DNA of 64,000 bases from Sabethes cyaneus (lineage: Eukaryota > Arthropoda > Insecta > Diptera > Culicidae): assembly GCF_943734655.1 (NCBI RefSeq), contig NC_071355.1:19852268-19916267 (forward strand). Reading direction: 5' to 3'. The notes under the pieces were generated by a model that saw only the letters and a list, made by a program, of their open reading frames with translations, had not been told where the DNA came from and did no database searches. Positions 22,444 through 32,194 of the stretch are shown one piece after another. The translations under genes were made by a program, and so were the position numbers. Numbering within the stretch: position 1 is the first letter of the stretch; the number at the start of each line of letters is the position of its first letter.

Positions 22444-22447
22444 TTAA

Positions 22448-23434
22448 CGAAGCGAACCAAACGTTAGCCACTGAGCGAATCTGATCCGATTTTATTTTGC
22501 TTTTCATCTTCTCAATCGTCCATGAACCGAAAACGATTGCAATCATCATTTGAATCAGCTTTAATTTTGCTCCAATAGGTTATGTAACTTCAAAATAAGT
22601 TACAAAGTGTTTGGATATTTGAAATATATGGAAAATAATTACAATATATTTTAATAGCAGAAGTGTGAATACCATTGAGTTAAAACTGAACGATCAATGA
22701 GCGTTAGTGAACCAAGTTCAAACCGATTCCCATCGCTTACGTTCGTCTTGTTATTGTGTCGGTTCTGATCCAATCACTATTTTTTCATATTCCTTTTGAA
22801 TCATTTCTCTTTCGAGACTAGTTCGTGCACAGCTAACAGCGAGAGCGAACCAGTACAGTTCTGGACAGTGCTGTTAATATTCATCAGCATAACGTTCAAA
22901 ATTTTGGATTATCAGTCTACCTTGCATTGAAAATCTGCTTGCTTTGATCAAACGTACATAATAACTAAATGCGCCAAGCATGAACTTCATGCTCGAGAAT
23001 ATAGAATATCAGCGCCCCGTGATATTGTAACAAACTGATATTCACGTTTGAGCAGTGAAAATCAATAAAAAAAATTATGTTGTGGTTTAGCATCTATTGC
23101 GTTCAGCTGTTGGACATAAGATTTTTCTTTTCATTAACTGCATTTAAAATTGTTTTTTTCCTGAAGTGAATATCACCTTCTTGATTTGAAAATCACTTTC
23201 TTCTGTTCTATTTTCGCGATATATTGAACTTGTATACTATGATGAAAATCACTGTGCAGTTGAACATTCGAAACTCAGAGGCATAAAAAACAATGTATGC
23301 TGAGAAAAAAGATTTTCTGTTTTGTTTGAAATTCGGTGATAATTCAAGGCCCTGGTTCTGGATCACTGCTGAGCGTTAGCGGTAGTAACCTTTTTGCCTT
23401 CGACAACTTATGATCGTAAATCAGCGATGCTCAC
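22448..23434. other. Unassigned AT-rich stretch
   Basis: No gene recognised. Several GTGAAAATCACTT-like words between 23030 and 23250 suggest an old, decayed repeat. Confidence 0.3.
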
Positions 23435-23760
23435 TTGAGTGAATGACTTTTCCATCCTTGGTTACTGTTGGCTAAAATCAATCGCTTGGCTGCTTGGTTC
23501 ATACTTCGTTGGACAGTTGAAATCCTATCTGGTGAATCGAAAACTACATATCAAGTTTGGTTCGTTTCGCTCCCACAGCTTTACTAGAAATTCCGGAGTA
23601 CCACAGGGAAGCAACCTGGAACCCCTGGTTTGCTTACTTCTACCTCATGCTTGTCAACTTGTGCACGCCAATGAACTCACGATATTTATCATCGTTAAAT
23701 CAACCGAAGATTGTTGGGAGTTGCAGTGGTTTGTGAAGCCATGCGAGTACTGGTGTTAGT
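23435..23760 (+). pseudogene. I-clade LINE reverse transcriptase fragment
   Basis: The frame shows QLKSYLVNRKLHIKFGSF, SHSFTRNSGVPQGSNLEP (the conserved SGVPQGS.LGP block) and, where the FADD box is expected, a degenerate HANELTIFII, followed by EDCWELQWF. This order and wording are those of I/Jockey-type reverse transcriptases between motifs B and C. The catalytic Asp pair is lost. Confidence 0.8.
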
Positions 23761-24160
23761 GGAAATAGCTGCTAATTAGTGCACAGAAATGTTATGTTCC
23801 ACACGATTTCCCAACCTCAACGCAAATCTTTAAGTGTCAGGAAACATTGACATTGACATGGAAAAAATCAATACAAAAAATACATTTCGGCAAGAGTAGA
23901 ACGTTCAGGATTCAGGATTCGCTGAAGAAGATTTATGTTATTGTTTCGTTTCATCGTTAGTTGCACCTCTTCGATTTAAGTCCGGAAGTGGAGTACGGCA
24001 AATTTTACATCACATACTTTGACAGTTCCTAATATGATTTCTGTAGTGCGGTAGAACTTCAAAACCTTTTACTACTGTGAAACAAATAACGGTGTTCTTT
24101 ATAACCAAGTAGTTGAAATCTTTTTCTTATTTGCATTAATACTCTTTTCACACGATAACT
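23760..24160. other. Unassigned
   Basis: No gene or structure recognised. Confidence 0.3.
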
Positions 24161-24163
24161 AAA

Positions 24164-24413
24164 AACTATTAATATTTGGCAGGGCAGTCTTCAGAGAAAT
24201 TTATCAAAACTGTGGTTTGATGTTATCCCGACGTTTCGACACTATGTTGGTGTCTTTTCAAAGGGGTAATATTATTTAGTCGTTTGTTCTTTGTTGGCTA
24301 AACGATATTACCTCTTGAAAAAGTCACCAATAAAGTGTCGAAACGTTGGGAAAACATCAAACCTCAGACTTGATGAATTTCTCTGAAGACTGTCCTGCCA
24401 AATATTAATAGTT
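24164..24413. mobile_element. Foldback MITE (ACTATTAATATTTGGCAGG termini)
   Basis: The left arm runs AACTATTAATATTTGGCAGG to GACGTTTCGACACTATGTTG and GGGGTAATAT. The right arm is the reverse complement, starting ATATTACCTCTTGAAAAAG and ending TGCCAAATATTAATAGTT. The arms are about 115 bp. One arm alone recurs at 54224-54345. No clear target duplication. Confidence 0.7.
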
Positions 24414-24479
24414 ACAATCGAATCCAGTCGATAAAAAAGACAAGATAACTAAAAACTGTTGAACATTTGAGCTTTCAGA

Positions 24480-25122
24480 AAACCCGGTAAAAAATGGCGA
24501 TGAACAGAAGACGAATAAGGTGGTGAAATGGTGATAAAAAGACAACAAAAATACGGAAAGACACAATACGGAAATAAGATAAAAAAGTCGAAAACACCCC
24601 AAAACAGCAACAACAAACACACGACAAAGAGCATTAAAAACTTAAGAAAACATACAAAAAACAACGATGAAAAGAAAATGAATATACGACAAACCGCTAG
24701 AAGCAAACGGTGAAAAGGAAACAAATTACAACATTTTTGACGTCCTTACAACAAAAAGGACAGTGAAAAAATAGCAAAAAGTGACAAAGGCTACAAAAAC
24801 GGTGAAACGATGATAAAAGAGGATGAAAAGATGACAAAAAAACGAAGAAAACAAAACAAAATGGTAGCAAAAAGACGCCAAAACCGCAACAACAAAAAAT
24901 AACAAAATACCACCAGAAAAGCGACAAAAAATGACGAAAACAAGTCAAAAAACGACGACAAACGATGGAAAAACGGTGAATAGATGGCAAAAAGATCAGG
25001 ATCGGAACTACAAAAAAAATGCACCAAAGGAATGAAAAAAGACAACGAAAGAGCGTGGAGAAGACAACAATAACATGACGAGTAGACGACCAAAGAAAGA
25101 TGACGAAAAAGTAATTACAAGT
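24480..25122. repeat. A-rich GACAAAA/ACGAAAA low-complexity tract, left half
   Basis: Same word composition as 611-960. It is continuous in character with 25626-26100, and the SINE at 25135-25613 splits the two. Phe/Leu-rich minus-strand frames up to 146 codons are by-products. Confidence 0.7.
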
Positions 25123-25134
25123 AACTAGGTGAAA

Positions 25135-25613
25135 CAAGGGGGTTCCGTAACCGCAAGGTTACCGAGTCTGCTTTGACAAGTTTGGTCGTGGGTTCGAATC
25201 TTAGTAGAATCAAGCCATTCGATGTCAAGTGATTTTAGCATGGGATTATTCTCAGGCCCTTCCACCTCACTTACTTTTCCTTCATGCTGAATTCTAAATT
25301 TACCCACTCTTGATAGTGCATAAGTCCTTCCTATGGTTCAGTGTATTGGTCAGAGGTACGAACGAATCCTCGGGCGGCTATAATATGGGATAGTACTGGC
25401 AGTGAGGAATAAGTGGGTAAAGTAGATCAAGCTTTGAAGGAAGGGTAAACCCCACAATACACACAAGCACGCATAAAATTTGATAAGCATATCGCTCATT
25501 CAATAGCGATTATAGCAAAAAGAAATGCAGTGCAGGTCATACAGCAAACACCCGGGCGATATCACACTAGATCAACTATACTGGTCGCAGTGATGAGTCC
25601 GCACAGGAAAAAA
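25135..25613 (+). mobile_element. tRNA-derived SINE, family 1 copy B
   Basis: It starts CAAGGGGTTCCGTAACCGCA, has a B box GGTTCGAATC at 25191-25200 and ends in an A8 tail (25608-25613 and following). AACTAGGTGAAA occurs at 25123-25134 and again at 25614-25625, a 12-bp target duplication typical of LINE-mobilised SINEs. Copy A (1793-2256, minus strand) shares the whole body. Confidence 0.85.
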
Positions 25614-25625
25614 AACTAGGTGAAA

Positions 25626-26100
25626 AGGCGAAAGACACCAACAATATTACAAAAAGAGGCCAAGAAAATGCCGAACAAACGACAAAAATAGCAAAAATAC
25701 TATAAAACACGACGAAAAGATTATGAATAAATGCGAAAAAGGCGATGTGACGATAAAAAAAACAGTAAAACTGTAACAAAAAATGATGAAAAAGACTACA
25801 AATGGAATTAAAAACCGCCATCAAAGGCAACTAAAGCATCACAAAAAACGATAAAAAATAAGAGGCAAATCCCTAACAAGTGACAAACAGATTATGTAAA
25901 GATGCCGGAAAGGCAGATGTTAAAAAGAACAAAAAACGACTAACAGACGCTAAAAAGCCGACAAAAGAACGGCGAGAAGACGAGACCAAAAGACAACCCA
26001 GTACACATATTAGAAAAGACGAGAAATTAAAGATGAACAAACTAAACAACGAAAACTGAAAGATGAAAGACGGAAAAACAATGACGAAAGAGCAAGAATG
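25626..26100. repeat. A-rich low-complexity tract, right half
   Basis: Words such as GACGAAAAG, AAAAAACGAC and GACAAAAATAGC continue the tract interrupted by the SINE. Confidence 0.65.
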
Positions 26101-26164
26101 TCGAATGTGTATCGGCAGCAGATCACACAGCAACAGTAATTGTACGCATGCGTCAGTGGAGTAA

Positions 26165-26284
26165 AGCCCCAAACACAATGCATACGGATTTTACTACGTT
26201 GCGGCAATTTGACAGTTTTGTTTTCTGGGTTTTCTGTCAAATTTCCGCAACGTAGTAAAATCCGTATGCATTGTGTCTGGGCCT
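26165..26284. mobile_element. Short palindromic MITE, PIF/Harbinger-like
   Basis: A 120-bp near-perfect hairpin. The arms, about 50 bp, run from ACAATGCATACGGATTTTAC to GCGGCAATTTGACAG and back. Termini are AGCCCCAAACACAATG and, reverse complemented, AGGCCCAGACACAATG. TAA flanks both sides (26162-26164 and 26285-26287), compatible with a 3-bp TWA duplication of PIF/Harbinger elements. Confidence 0.6.
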
Positions 26285-26369
26285 TAAGCGTTGGAGATGC
26301 TATGGTTCTCATACTGACTCGCGTACGGGTGGGCATCGTTTGTTTCTCACTCGATACGCAACATTGATT

Positions 26370-26730
26370 GAAATATCTTTCATTTGGTATTAATAAAATC
26401 TGTTCAATGGTTCAAAAGTAATGAATTTTCAAAGAAAGAAATATTGGCAAAAATGACGATTTTTGTAACCACTCCAACTAAGAAACCGGTTCTTCGTAAT
26501 CGGGCATTCCTTAGGTCCAGCCACTATGGAAAATTTCAGTTGACGAATGGCAGATAAGGCGTCTTTTTTGGAAAGGGAGGAAGTGTCTAATGCGAAGAAT
26601 GACCAGAAAATTTCGAAATAGACTAAAAATATATTGTGTACAACACAATGGCAGGTGAGGCTCGCACCCACGCTCTTTTGGTTGGTAGTCGGATGCTTTA
26701 CTCAGTTTCAGTGGCAGATTAGGTAGTCTA
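26370..26730. repeat. Dispersed repeat fragment related to 36280-36420
   Basis: CATTTGGTATTAATAAAATC, TTCAATGGTTCAAAAGTAAT and GAATTTTCAAAGAAAGAAA correspond to the interior of the element at 35524-36758. From 26640 to 26720 a tRNA-like GCACCCACGCTC stretch is visible but too weak to call. Confidence 0.4.
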
Positions 26731-26733
26731 ATA

Positions 26734-27526
26734 CAGTAGACTCTCGGAAAAGTTAACTCTCTGAAAAGTTAATTGTTCAGAAAAGTTAAGCGAATATCAG
26801 CTCTCATGCAGCGCTCTAAAAAGTTAATTTTTGCCTTAACTTTTCTGAGAGTTTGAATTTATTGGTTGTCCAAGCGTTCGTGCACACACGTGAGTTTACC
26901 TTCTATCTTTATTTCTCATTTTTCTGTCGCCTCAGTTTATTGTCGGCTTTCTACAGTTTCATACAGAGTCGCATCATAACTGGGATTAAATCAAACTTTT
27001 GTACCGGACAGTCGCAACAATAGTTCAATACAAGCACATAGTTACTTCAGGATTATTGATAACATACTGGAAAAGCGCAAACTCACATGAATTTTTATTA
27101 GAAAAGCATTTGAAATTTTTATTGGAAAAGCATTTGCAATTGATTTGCAAAAGCATTGGAAATTTTTATTGGAAAAGCGCAAACTCAGATGAATTTTATG
27201 TGCAAAAGAAGGAACAGCAAGGAACTAAAAATAAGCGCGAACATTATCAAAACGTAGTCGCAGAAAAAACAAAAGTAAACTAGTGTAACCGATTATTTTA
27301 AACTTGCTGAAAGGAACTAAATATTATTTCATAAAGATCTTGCTACATATTTCTTTACATTACAACTTCCAAATACTTAAAAATGTGTATCCTATATCCC
27401 GGCATGCATTTTTCGCCTTTGTATTTATTATTTTCAATGATTTTTAGGACTACTCGGAAAAGTTAATAGTTCGGAAAAGTTAACCGACTCATTCCCCAAT
27501 CGATTAACTTTTCCGAGAGTCCACTG
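26734..27526. mobile_element. pogo/Tigger-like non-autonomous DNA transposon
   Basis: Terminal inverted repeats CAGTRGACTCTCGGAAAAGT (one mismatch between ends) are flanked by TA on both sides (26732-26733, 27527-27528). The CTCGGAAAAGTTAA word is repeated three times inside the left end and twice inside the right end, a likely transposase-binding array. The interior is 793 bp in total. An open frame at 26999-27283 has an internal YWKSANS..EF duplication but no transposase motif. Confidence 0.72.
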
Positions 27527-27528
27527 TA

Positions 27529-27945
27529 CCTAGTTTTGTTTTATTCTCCCTATTCTATCATTCCCGTATACGCACCATACACTCCTATGCGACGATATTA
27601 TTTTTGTATGACTGTTCTTTCTTACTACCACCGAGAGGATAGAAGCTGATATATCTGAAGTTGCTAGCGTCACTAGGCATAAATTTTATTGTAGAAATTA
27701 TAGATTGATCACTGGCAAACAGTAAACGTATATCGCGATATTACCGACAATCAAGAATGTGTTTAATGGTTTAACTCATTAGGACCCAACGTCATACTTT
27801 TAATACGTCTATGAAGTTTAGATCAAAGAGACCGTAATTTAACAAAAAATCAGGGAAATACGTTTTCTGCAGAATCTATATTTTAAATTTTTATAAGTAG
27901 ATTCAATAATTATACAATGTGCTTATTGATTGATTGAGAAGAATT
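27529..27945. other. Unassigned; right part matches the LRR 3' flank
   Basis: 27885-27950 is the reverse complement of about 13008-13070. No gene seen. Confidence 0.35.
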
Positions 27946-27949
27946 GAAG

Positions 27950-28345
27950 ATGCTCTCAAGAGTATCTACTTTTAAGGATCTTGGGATACTGTTGGACTCT
28001 CGCATGCCCTATGGAGATCATTACTCACTAATTGTCACAAAAATCGAACAGAAATCTTGGCTTTATCACAAGAATCGGAAAGGAGTTTACTGATCCATAC
28101 TGTCTGAGAGCACTGTTTTACTGTCTTGTACAATCGGTTTTAGAAACGTCAGCGATAATTTGGAGCCCCTATGCAGATATTTGGGTTGAAAGAATTGAGG
28201 TGGTACAGTCTAGGTTTCTACGATATGCTCTGAAACCCAGTAGAACTTCCTTCTTACGTGGAACGTTGTCGTTTGCTTAATATGGAAACGCTTGCCCAAA
28301 GACGTGACATGACCAGAGCCCCTACAAGGAGCTTACGATCGTGGG
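27950..28345 (+). pseudogene. I-clade LINE reverse transcriptase C-terminal fragment
   Basis: Reads MLSRVSTFKDLGILLDSRMP, then after a frame change NRNLGFITRIGKEFTDPYCL, SVLETSAIIWSPYADIW and RIEVVQSRFLRYAL, ending METLAQRRD in a third frame. These are the conserved downstream blocks of I/Jockey-type reverse transcriptases after FADD. At least two frame changes make it inactive. It abuts an oppositely oriented fragment at 28385. Confidence 0.82.
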
Positions 28346-28384
28346 ACTTTATAAGGCTTGACTTTCAATTTCGGAATATCCAGT

Positions 28385-28850
28385 TTAGTTCAAAATATAA
28401 GTTTCAGGCGAACAACCAACAATAATGTGACGTCGTTGAAAAACAGTGTGAATAACAGAGGACCCATGTTACTGCCTTGTGGGACACCGGAATGATTGGT
28501 AAACCTTAGTAGAACAGCATTTGTTGAGTTTTACAAGCAGAACTCTATCGCGCAAGTATGAATTCAGCCATACAGTAAAGTTCTGTGATGCTTCGAAATT
28601 TTCTTCAACAATATGCCTCTAGATGGTCTATCCGATCGAACATCGCTTTTAAATCGGTATAGATTGCATAAACTTGAGCCTGCTGTTCCGCGTGTGCAAT
28701 GCATGTACACGTAAAATCCAGAATATTCGTGCAAACAGATCGGCCGGGCATAAATCCGTGCTGATTACTAGAGATATAGCTCTTAGTTCTGGATAATACA
28801 AAGGTGCTCACAATTATTTCGACGAGCAATTTAGCAATTTAGCGTGACTT
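28385..28850 (-). pseudogene. I-clade LINE reverse transcriptase core fragment, inverted
   Basis: The minus strand gives LSRTKSYISSNQHGFMPGRS, DFTCTCIAHAEQQAQVYAIY, TDLKAMFDRIDH (motif A with its Asp) and, after a frame change, HSGVPQGSNMGPLLFTLFF. It covers the segment just upstream of that in the plus-strand fragment at 27950-28345, in head-to-head order, so the two may derive from one inverted or two separate copies. Confidence 0.82.
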
Positions 28851-29949
28851 CATAAAACTCAATAGGTTGATTTGTTGAATACAGCAATTAGAACAACGTA
28901 CTTAGAAGTAGTAAAAATACCCAATGATAGAATCATTTTGTTGAAATAATGGTATGCAAAGTAAAAACAAGCCTTGCGTAATGTTGGCTGCTAATCGGCA
29001 GTAAAAACTAAAATTCTCTTTTACGCCAATTACATCATTTTTCTTCCGCTTCATATCGTACTAAAGTTTGTTTACATTGCTCGTTTGGTTCCGCCCGTTC
29101 GGTTCTTCTGGTACGTGCCCCTCCTGGCGCGACTATATAAACATTAGATAGACTGTGATCTTATCGTATCATCCGTGCGAAATTGATCCGTGCTGCCTCA
29201 TGAAATGACCCAGCCAAGGCAATCATATTTATAGGCGTACAGTTCATAAAATCGCGCAAATGTTGAACTCGAAAAAAATTATTGTTAGAATCTTTTTGGA
29301 GCACACCATCGAACGGAGTCACGCACAACAACAATATATTGATCGAGGAGCAGATCTGGTTTAATGACGACAGATAACCCTGGGTTACTTCGTCCGTTCT
29401 CTTGTTATAGTTTCTCTAATTATCCCAGACTTTTATCACTATGCTGGATTTTCGTGCTTTGCAGCGGACTCTGGCGTTCTGCTGGCTTACCGTAAAGTGG
29501 TGTTTTGCCGTGCTATTTTCGTATGTAGATACGAATGTTGTTCATTACCGAATTCGAAGGACCTCTCGTCGTGTACAGAGCTATACATTTGATCGGCATT
29601 AGGCCCATTTTTAAAAGATGGCTCTGGCTCTGTTATGAATGTTTCAAAGAACAGGGTTGATTCCAAGGAGATTAGGTAACAGTCGATAACCTCCGCCTGC
29701 ACCGCTTTGTAATGCTTTTTGTTTCATGGAAAAATCTTGTTTACTTTTCTATGAAAATATCGAACTTCGCGCTAACTAAGCGCCATTTGCCATATCGCAG
29801 GCAAACGCAAGAAGAGTTTACTGAATCATTGGGAGTGACGTAAAAAAGCGGTTTATGTTCGATTGACATCCATGGGAATGGGGCTCTAAAGCAAGGCAAT
29901 GGAATGCCGTATGAACGTATGAAACTGAAAGGCGTTGAAAGGAGATCAT
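28851..29949. other. Unassigned
   Basis: No gene recognised. TATATAAAC at about 29133 is noted but has no supporting promoter context. Confidence 0.3.
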
Positions 29950-30370
29950 CCACTTGCAGAAGCAGATGCTACAAAGCCAACAAAGGAAGGCACTTTTTTG
30001 TGTCAGATTGTGACTGAAGATGAGAAATAAATATTCTATGACAACCCCAAGCAGAAAAGAATACTATACGATATGCCCGGTCAATAAATGCTATCGACCT
30101 CAAGAGCAGCATCAAAGCCGAATATTCATGGTTCGAACGTTATGCTAGGTACTTTGTTGATGATAAAAACTGACGATCCCATTACGGGCGTTCGGCCCAA
30201 ACTAGCATCAATTGATTCATTGGCGTTATGCTTTGTGAGAAATAATGCTCGGCCCCATGCTGTCTCAAAAGACGTGAAAAAGTTTTTGGAAGTCGCTCAA
30301 AGTACAAATTTTACTGCATCTGCCGTATTCTTTGGATATGACTTCTTCTGATCACGGTCACTCACGGGTC
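29950..30370 (+). pseudogene. mariner transposase remnant
   Basis: Pieces in order: IVT.DEK*IFYDNPKQKR near 30005 (first catalytic Asp region, with an in-frame stop), SKPNIHGSNVMLG (30115-30150), then RNNARPHA (second Asp region, here NNARPHA) and a weak SSDHGHS where PSDYHLF is expected. This is the mariner-type DDD transposase core. There are several stops and frame changes. No inverted repeats were found, and it ends 300 bp before the ITmD37E element. Confidence 0.7.
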
Positions 30371-30384
30371 ACGGGTTGTTCAGA

Positions 30385-30440
30385 AAAACAAAGCAAAGCC
30401 TTGATGCTACATTCCGTTTTCGGAATTCGAACTTCTGTTT
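30385..30440 (-). repeat. SINE family 2 tail fragment
   Basis: GCAAAGCCTTGATGCTACAT and TTCCG...TCGGAA...ACTTCTGTTTT match the tail of the SINE at 10870-11093. Confidence 0.4.
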
Positions 30441-30470
30441 TACCTTTGTTATACTTCAATAAAGGTTTAG

Positions 30471-30525
30471 GGGTTGGTCGAAAACTAGAGATTGGTCGAA
30501 AATTAGAGATTGGTCGAAAAATACG
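30471..30525. repeat. 19-bp tandem repeat, three copies
   Basis: GGTTGGTCGAAAACTAGAGA type units follow each other with one or two substitutions. Confidence 0.75.
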
Positions 30526-30869
30526 AAGTTGTTCGGAGGCCCTGAGGACCGAGTCACATATTCCAAGCGATAAGGATCGACAAACTGAGCAACGTCTCTG
30601 GGTGTGTATGTATGTGATGTATGTGTCCCTGTCGTATCTTTCTCGGGGATGGAAGAATCGATTCGTCCACTATTATGTAGATTGTAAAGCTTGCTTCAGA
30701 TAGTATTGGAACAAAAACGATTGCGTGTATTTCAGTTATTTATTATTGAATTCAAGATCTTTTCTACGAATGTAGTATTTTCTTCATACTTTTAAGAAAA
30801 AATACGGATAAAATTATTCGGTAATATGGCTCATTAGGCGGCGTACACTTCGCACTTCGTCCATCATTT

Positions 30870-31860
30870 TGGCTTATTTTTATTCTACCAGATCTTCATC
30901 TGATTGATGTCTTTGACAACGTTTCCCTTTGCCTTGAGCCTCCTCTTCATGATTGCCCAGTATTTCTCAATCAATAGGGCGGAACTGGGGGCATTTGGGT
31001 GGGTTAAGGTCTTTCGGAACAAACTGAACCCATTTCTCCGCATACCATTCTTAAACGACTTTGCTGTAATGACAGCTTACCAAATCTGACCAAAACATCA
31101 CGGGATGGTAGTGGGATCGAATGAACGGCAAAATTCGTTTTTGGAGGCACTCCTTTTGGTACAGTTCCGACGTCGTTCACCCTTATTCGGCGAGTCACGT
31201 GACTCAATACGCAATCGCCACGGCGAGTCGAATTGACTGTTGTCACCTAGGTAACAAACCCTTGTCACCTAAGTGACAAACCGTGTTACCCAGGTGACAA
31301 AGCGAGTCACCTAGGTGATAATCTTATTTGTGTCTTATTTGTAACGAAAACTTTCGTTTCTCTGCTACAGGTGCAAATGCCCTGCCAAATCATATGTTTT
31401 CGTGCAAATTTGTCGGCAAAAACAAATTTAAACTTGCTTGGAACATCCCCCTGAGCCGTTGCTAAGTAAAATTTTTGACCAGGCATTTGCCCGAAGTCAG
31501 CCTTGACATAGGTTTCATCGTCCATCAGAAGACACCCGTCGAGCATGGTTAGCACCCGGTCGTATAGCATTCGAGCACGGATTTTGGCCACACTATTCTG
31601 TTTTATGGTTCGACTTGGCTGTTTGCTAGCTCGATACGACTTGATTCCTTCCCGGAGTCGAATTCTCCTCACGGTACTATGAGCAGCACCGAATTTTCTG
31701 GCCAAATCACGGTCCGACAAATTAGGATTCCGGTCGACAGTTCCACTCCGATGATTAGCTTGAGGCTTCCGAATCGACGTTAATCTTTCCTTATACCGTT
31801 TGATAACGCGTCAACCGGTATTTCTGGGCAATTTCAGCTGTTTTGCAAGCCTAGATGTAG
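30870..31860 (-). pseudogene. ITmD37E transposase pseudogene
   Basis: The transposase would cut and paste the element through a DD37E catalytic triad. The N-terminal helix-turn-helix region is seen as RNPNLSDRDLARKFGAAHST and VRRIRLREGIKSYRASKQPS. The first Asp lies in LLMDDETYVKADFGQMPG and the second in FWSDLVSCHYSKVV. The third residue is the Glu in PQFRPI..EKYWAIMKR, 37 residues after the second Asp once a 4-base duplication (ATTGATTG) is allowed for. Lesions: an in-frame stop after KVV, the 4-base duplication, a stop near 31810, and about 130 bp of palindromic tandem repeat and flank replacing coding sequence at 31190-31320. The longest clean frame is 31720-31307. Confidence 0.82.
31192..31321. 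repeat. Tandem array of palindromes inside the transposase
   Basis: Four units of 21-22 bp (31241, 31263, 31284, 31305) each contain a TCACCTAGGTGA-type 12-bp palindrome, and a perfect GAGTCACGTGACTC palindrome lies at 31192-31205. They interrupt the transposase reading frame. Confidence 0.8.
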
Positions 31861-32194
31861 ACCACAATAGATTTTCCTAATAATTGTGCACAATTTTTTC
31901 CCTTTTTTTGGTTTTCATGTTGTTTGTTTACAGAATACAGTCGTTTTGCGGAATGTCAAAAATACATAGGTGAAGATAATAAAATGTCCGACACGTGGGT
32001 GCCAACAACGTCCAAATCCGTCCACCAAGAGCGTCACAATATGAGCAAAAGTTTGTTCCAATTCTAAATGAAGCAAGCATTAGATCACTATTGAACTTTT
32101 TTGCGGACCGACGTTCCATTCATTAAATGTGAAAATTACGTAACCTGATTTCCTCCGAAACCGTGAAACCGATTTCAACAATTTTAGTATCACA

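Larger units (their letters stand above)
30687..32080 (-). mobile_element. ITmD37E-type Tc1/mariner element, defective
   Basis: Terminal inverted repeats match at about 24 of 28 positions: the left starts AAGCTTGCTTCAGATAG and the right, reverse complemented, ATGCTTGCTTCATTTAG; both run into TTGGAACAAA. TA flanks both ends (30685-30686, 32081-32082). Length (1394 bp) suits a Tc1/mariner unit. The minus-strand transposase can be followed in pieces over about 31860-30870, and its second Asp and final Glu are 37 residues apart, the ITmD37E signature of mosquito elements. Confidence 0.85.

Noticed and set aside
24405..25137. Phe/Leu-rich minus-strand frames resembling membrane proteins
   Set aside because: They arise from the A-rich GACAAAA tract read on the opposite strand; the same pattern occurs at every such tract.
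26640..26720. tRNA-like stretch with GCACCCACGCTC
   Set aside because: Looks like a decayed tRNA-related repeat, but neither ends nor a second copy were found.
29128..29165. TATATAAAC with downstream TCATCC
   Set aside because: Initiator match is poor and no transcript-like sequence follows.
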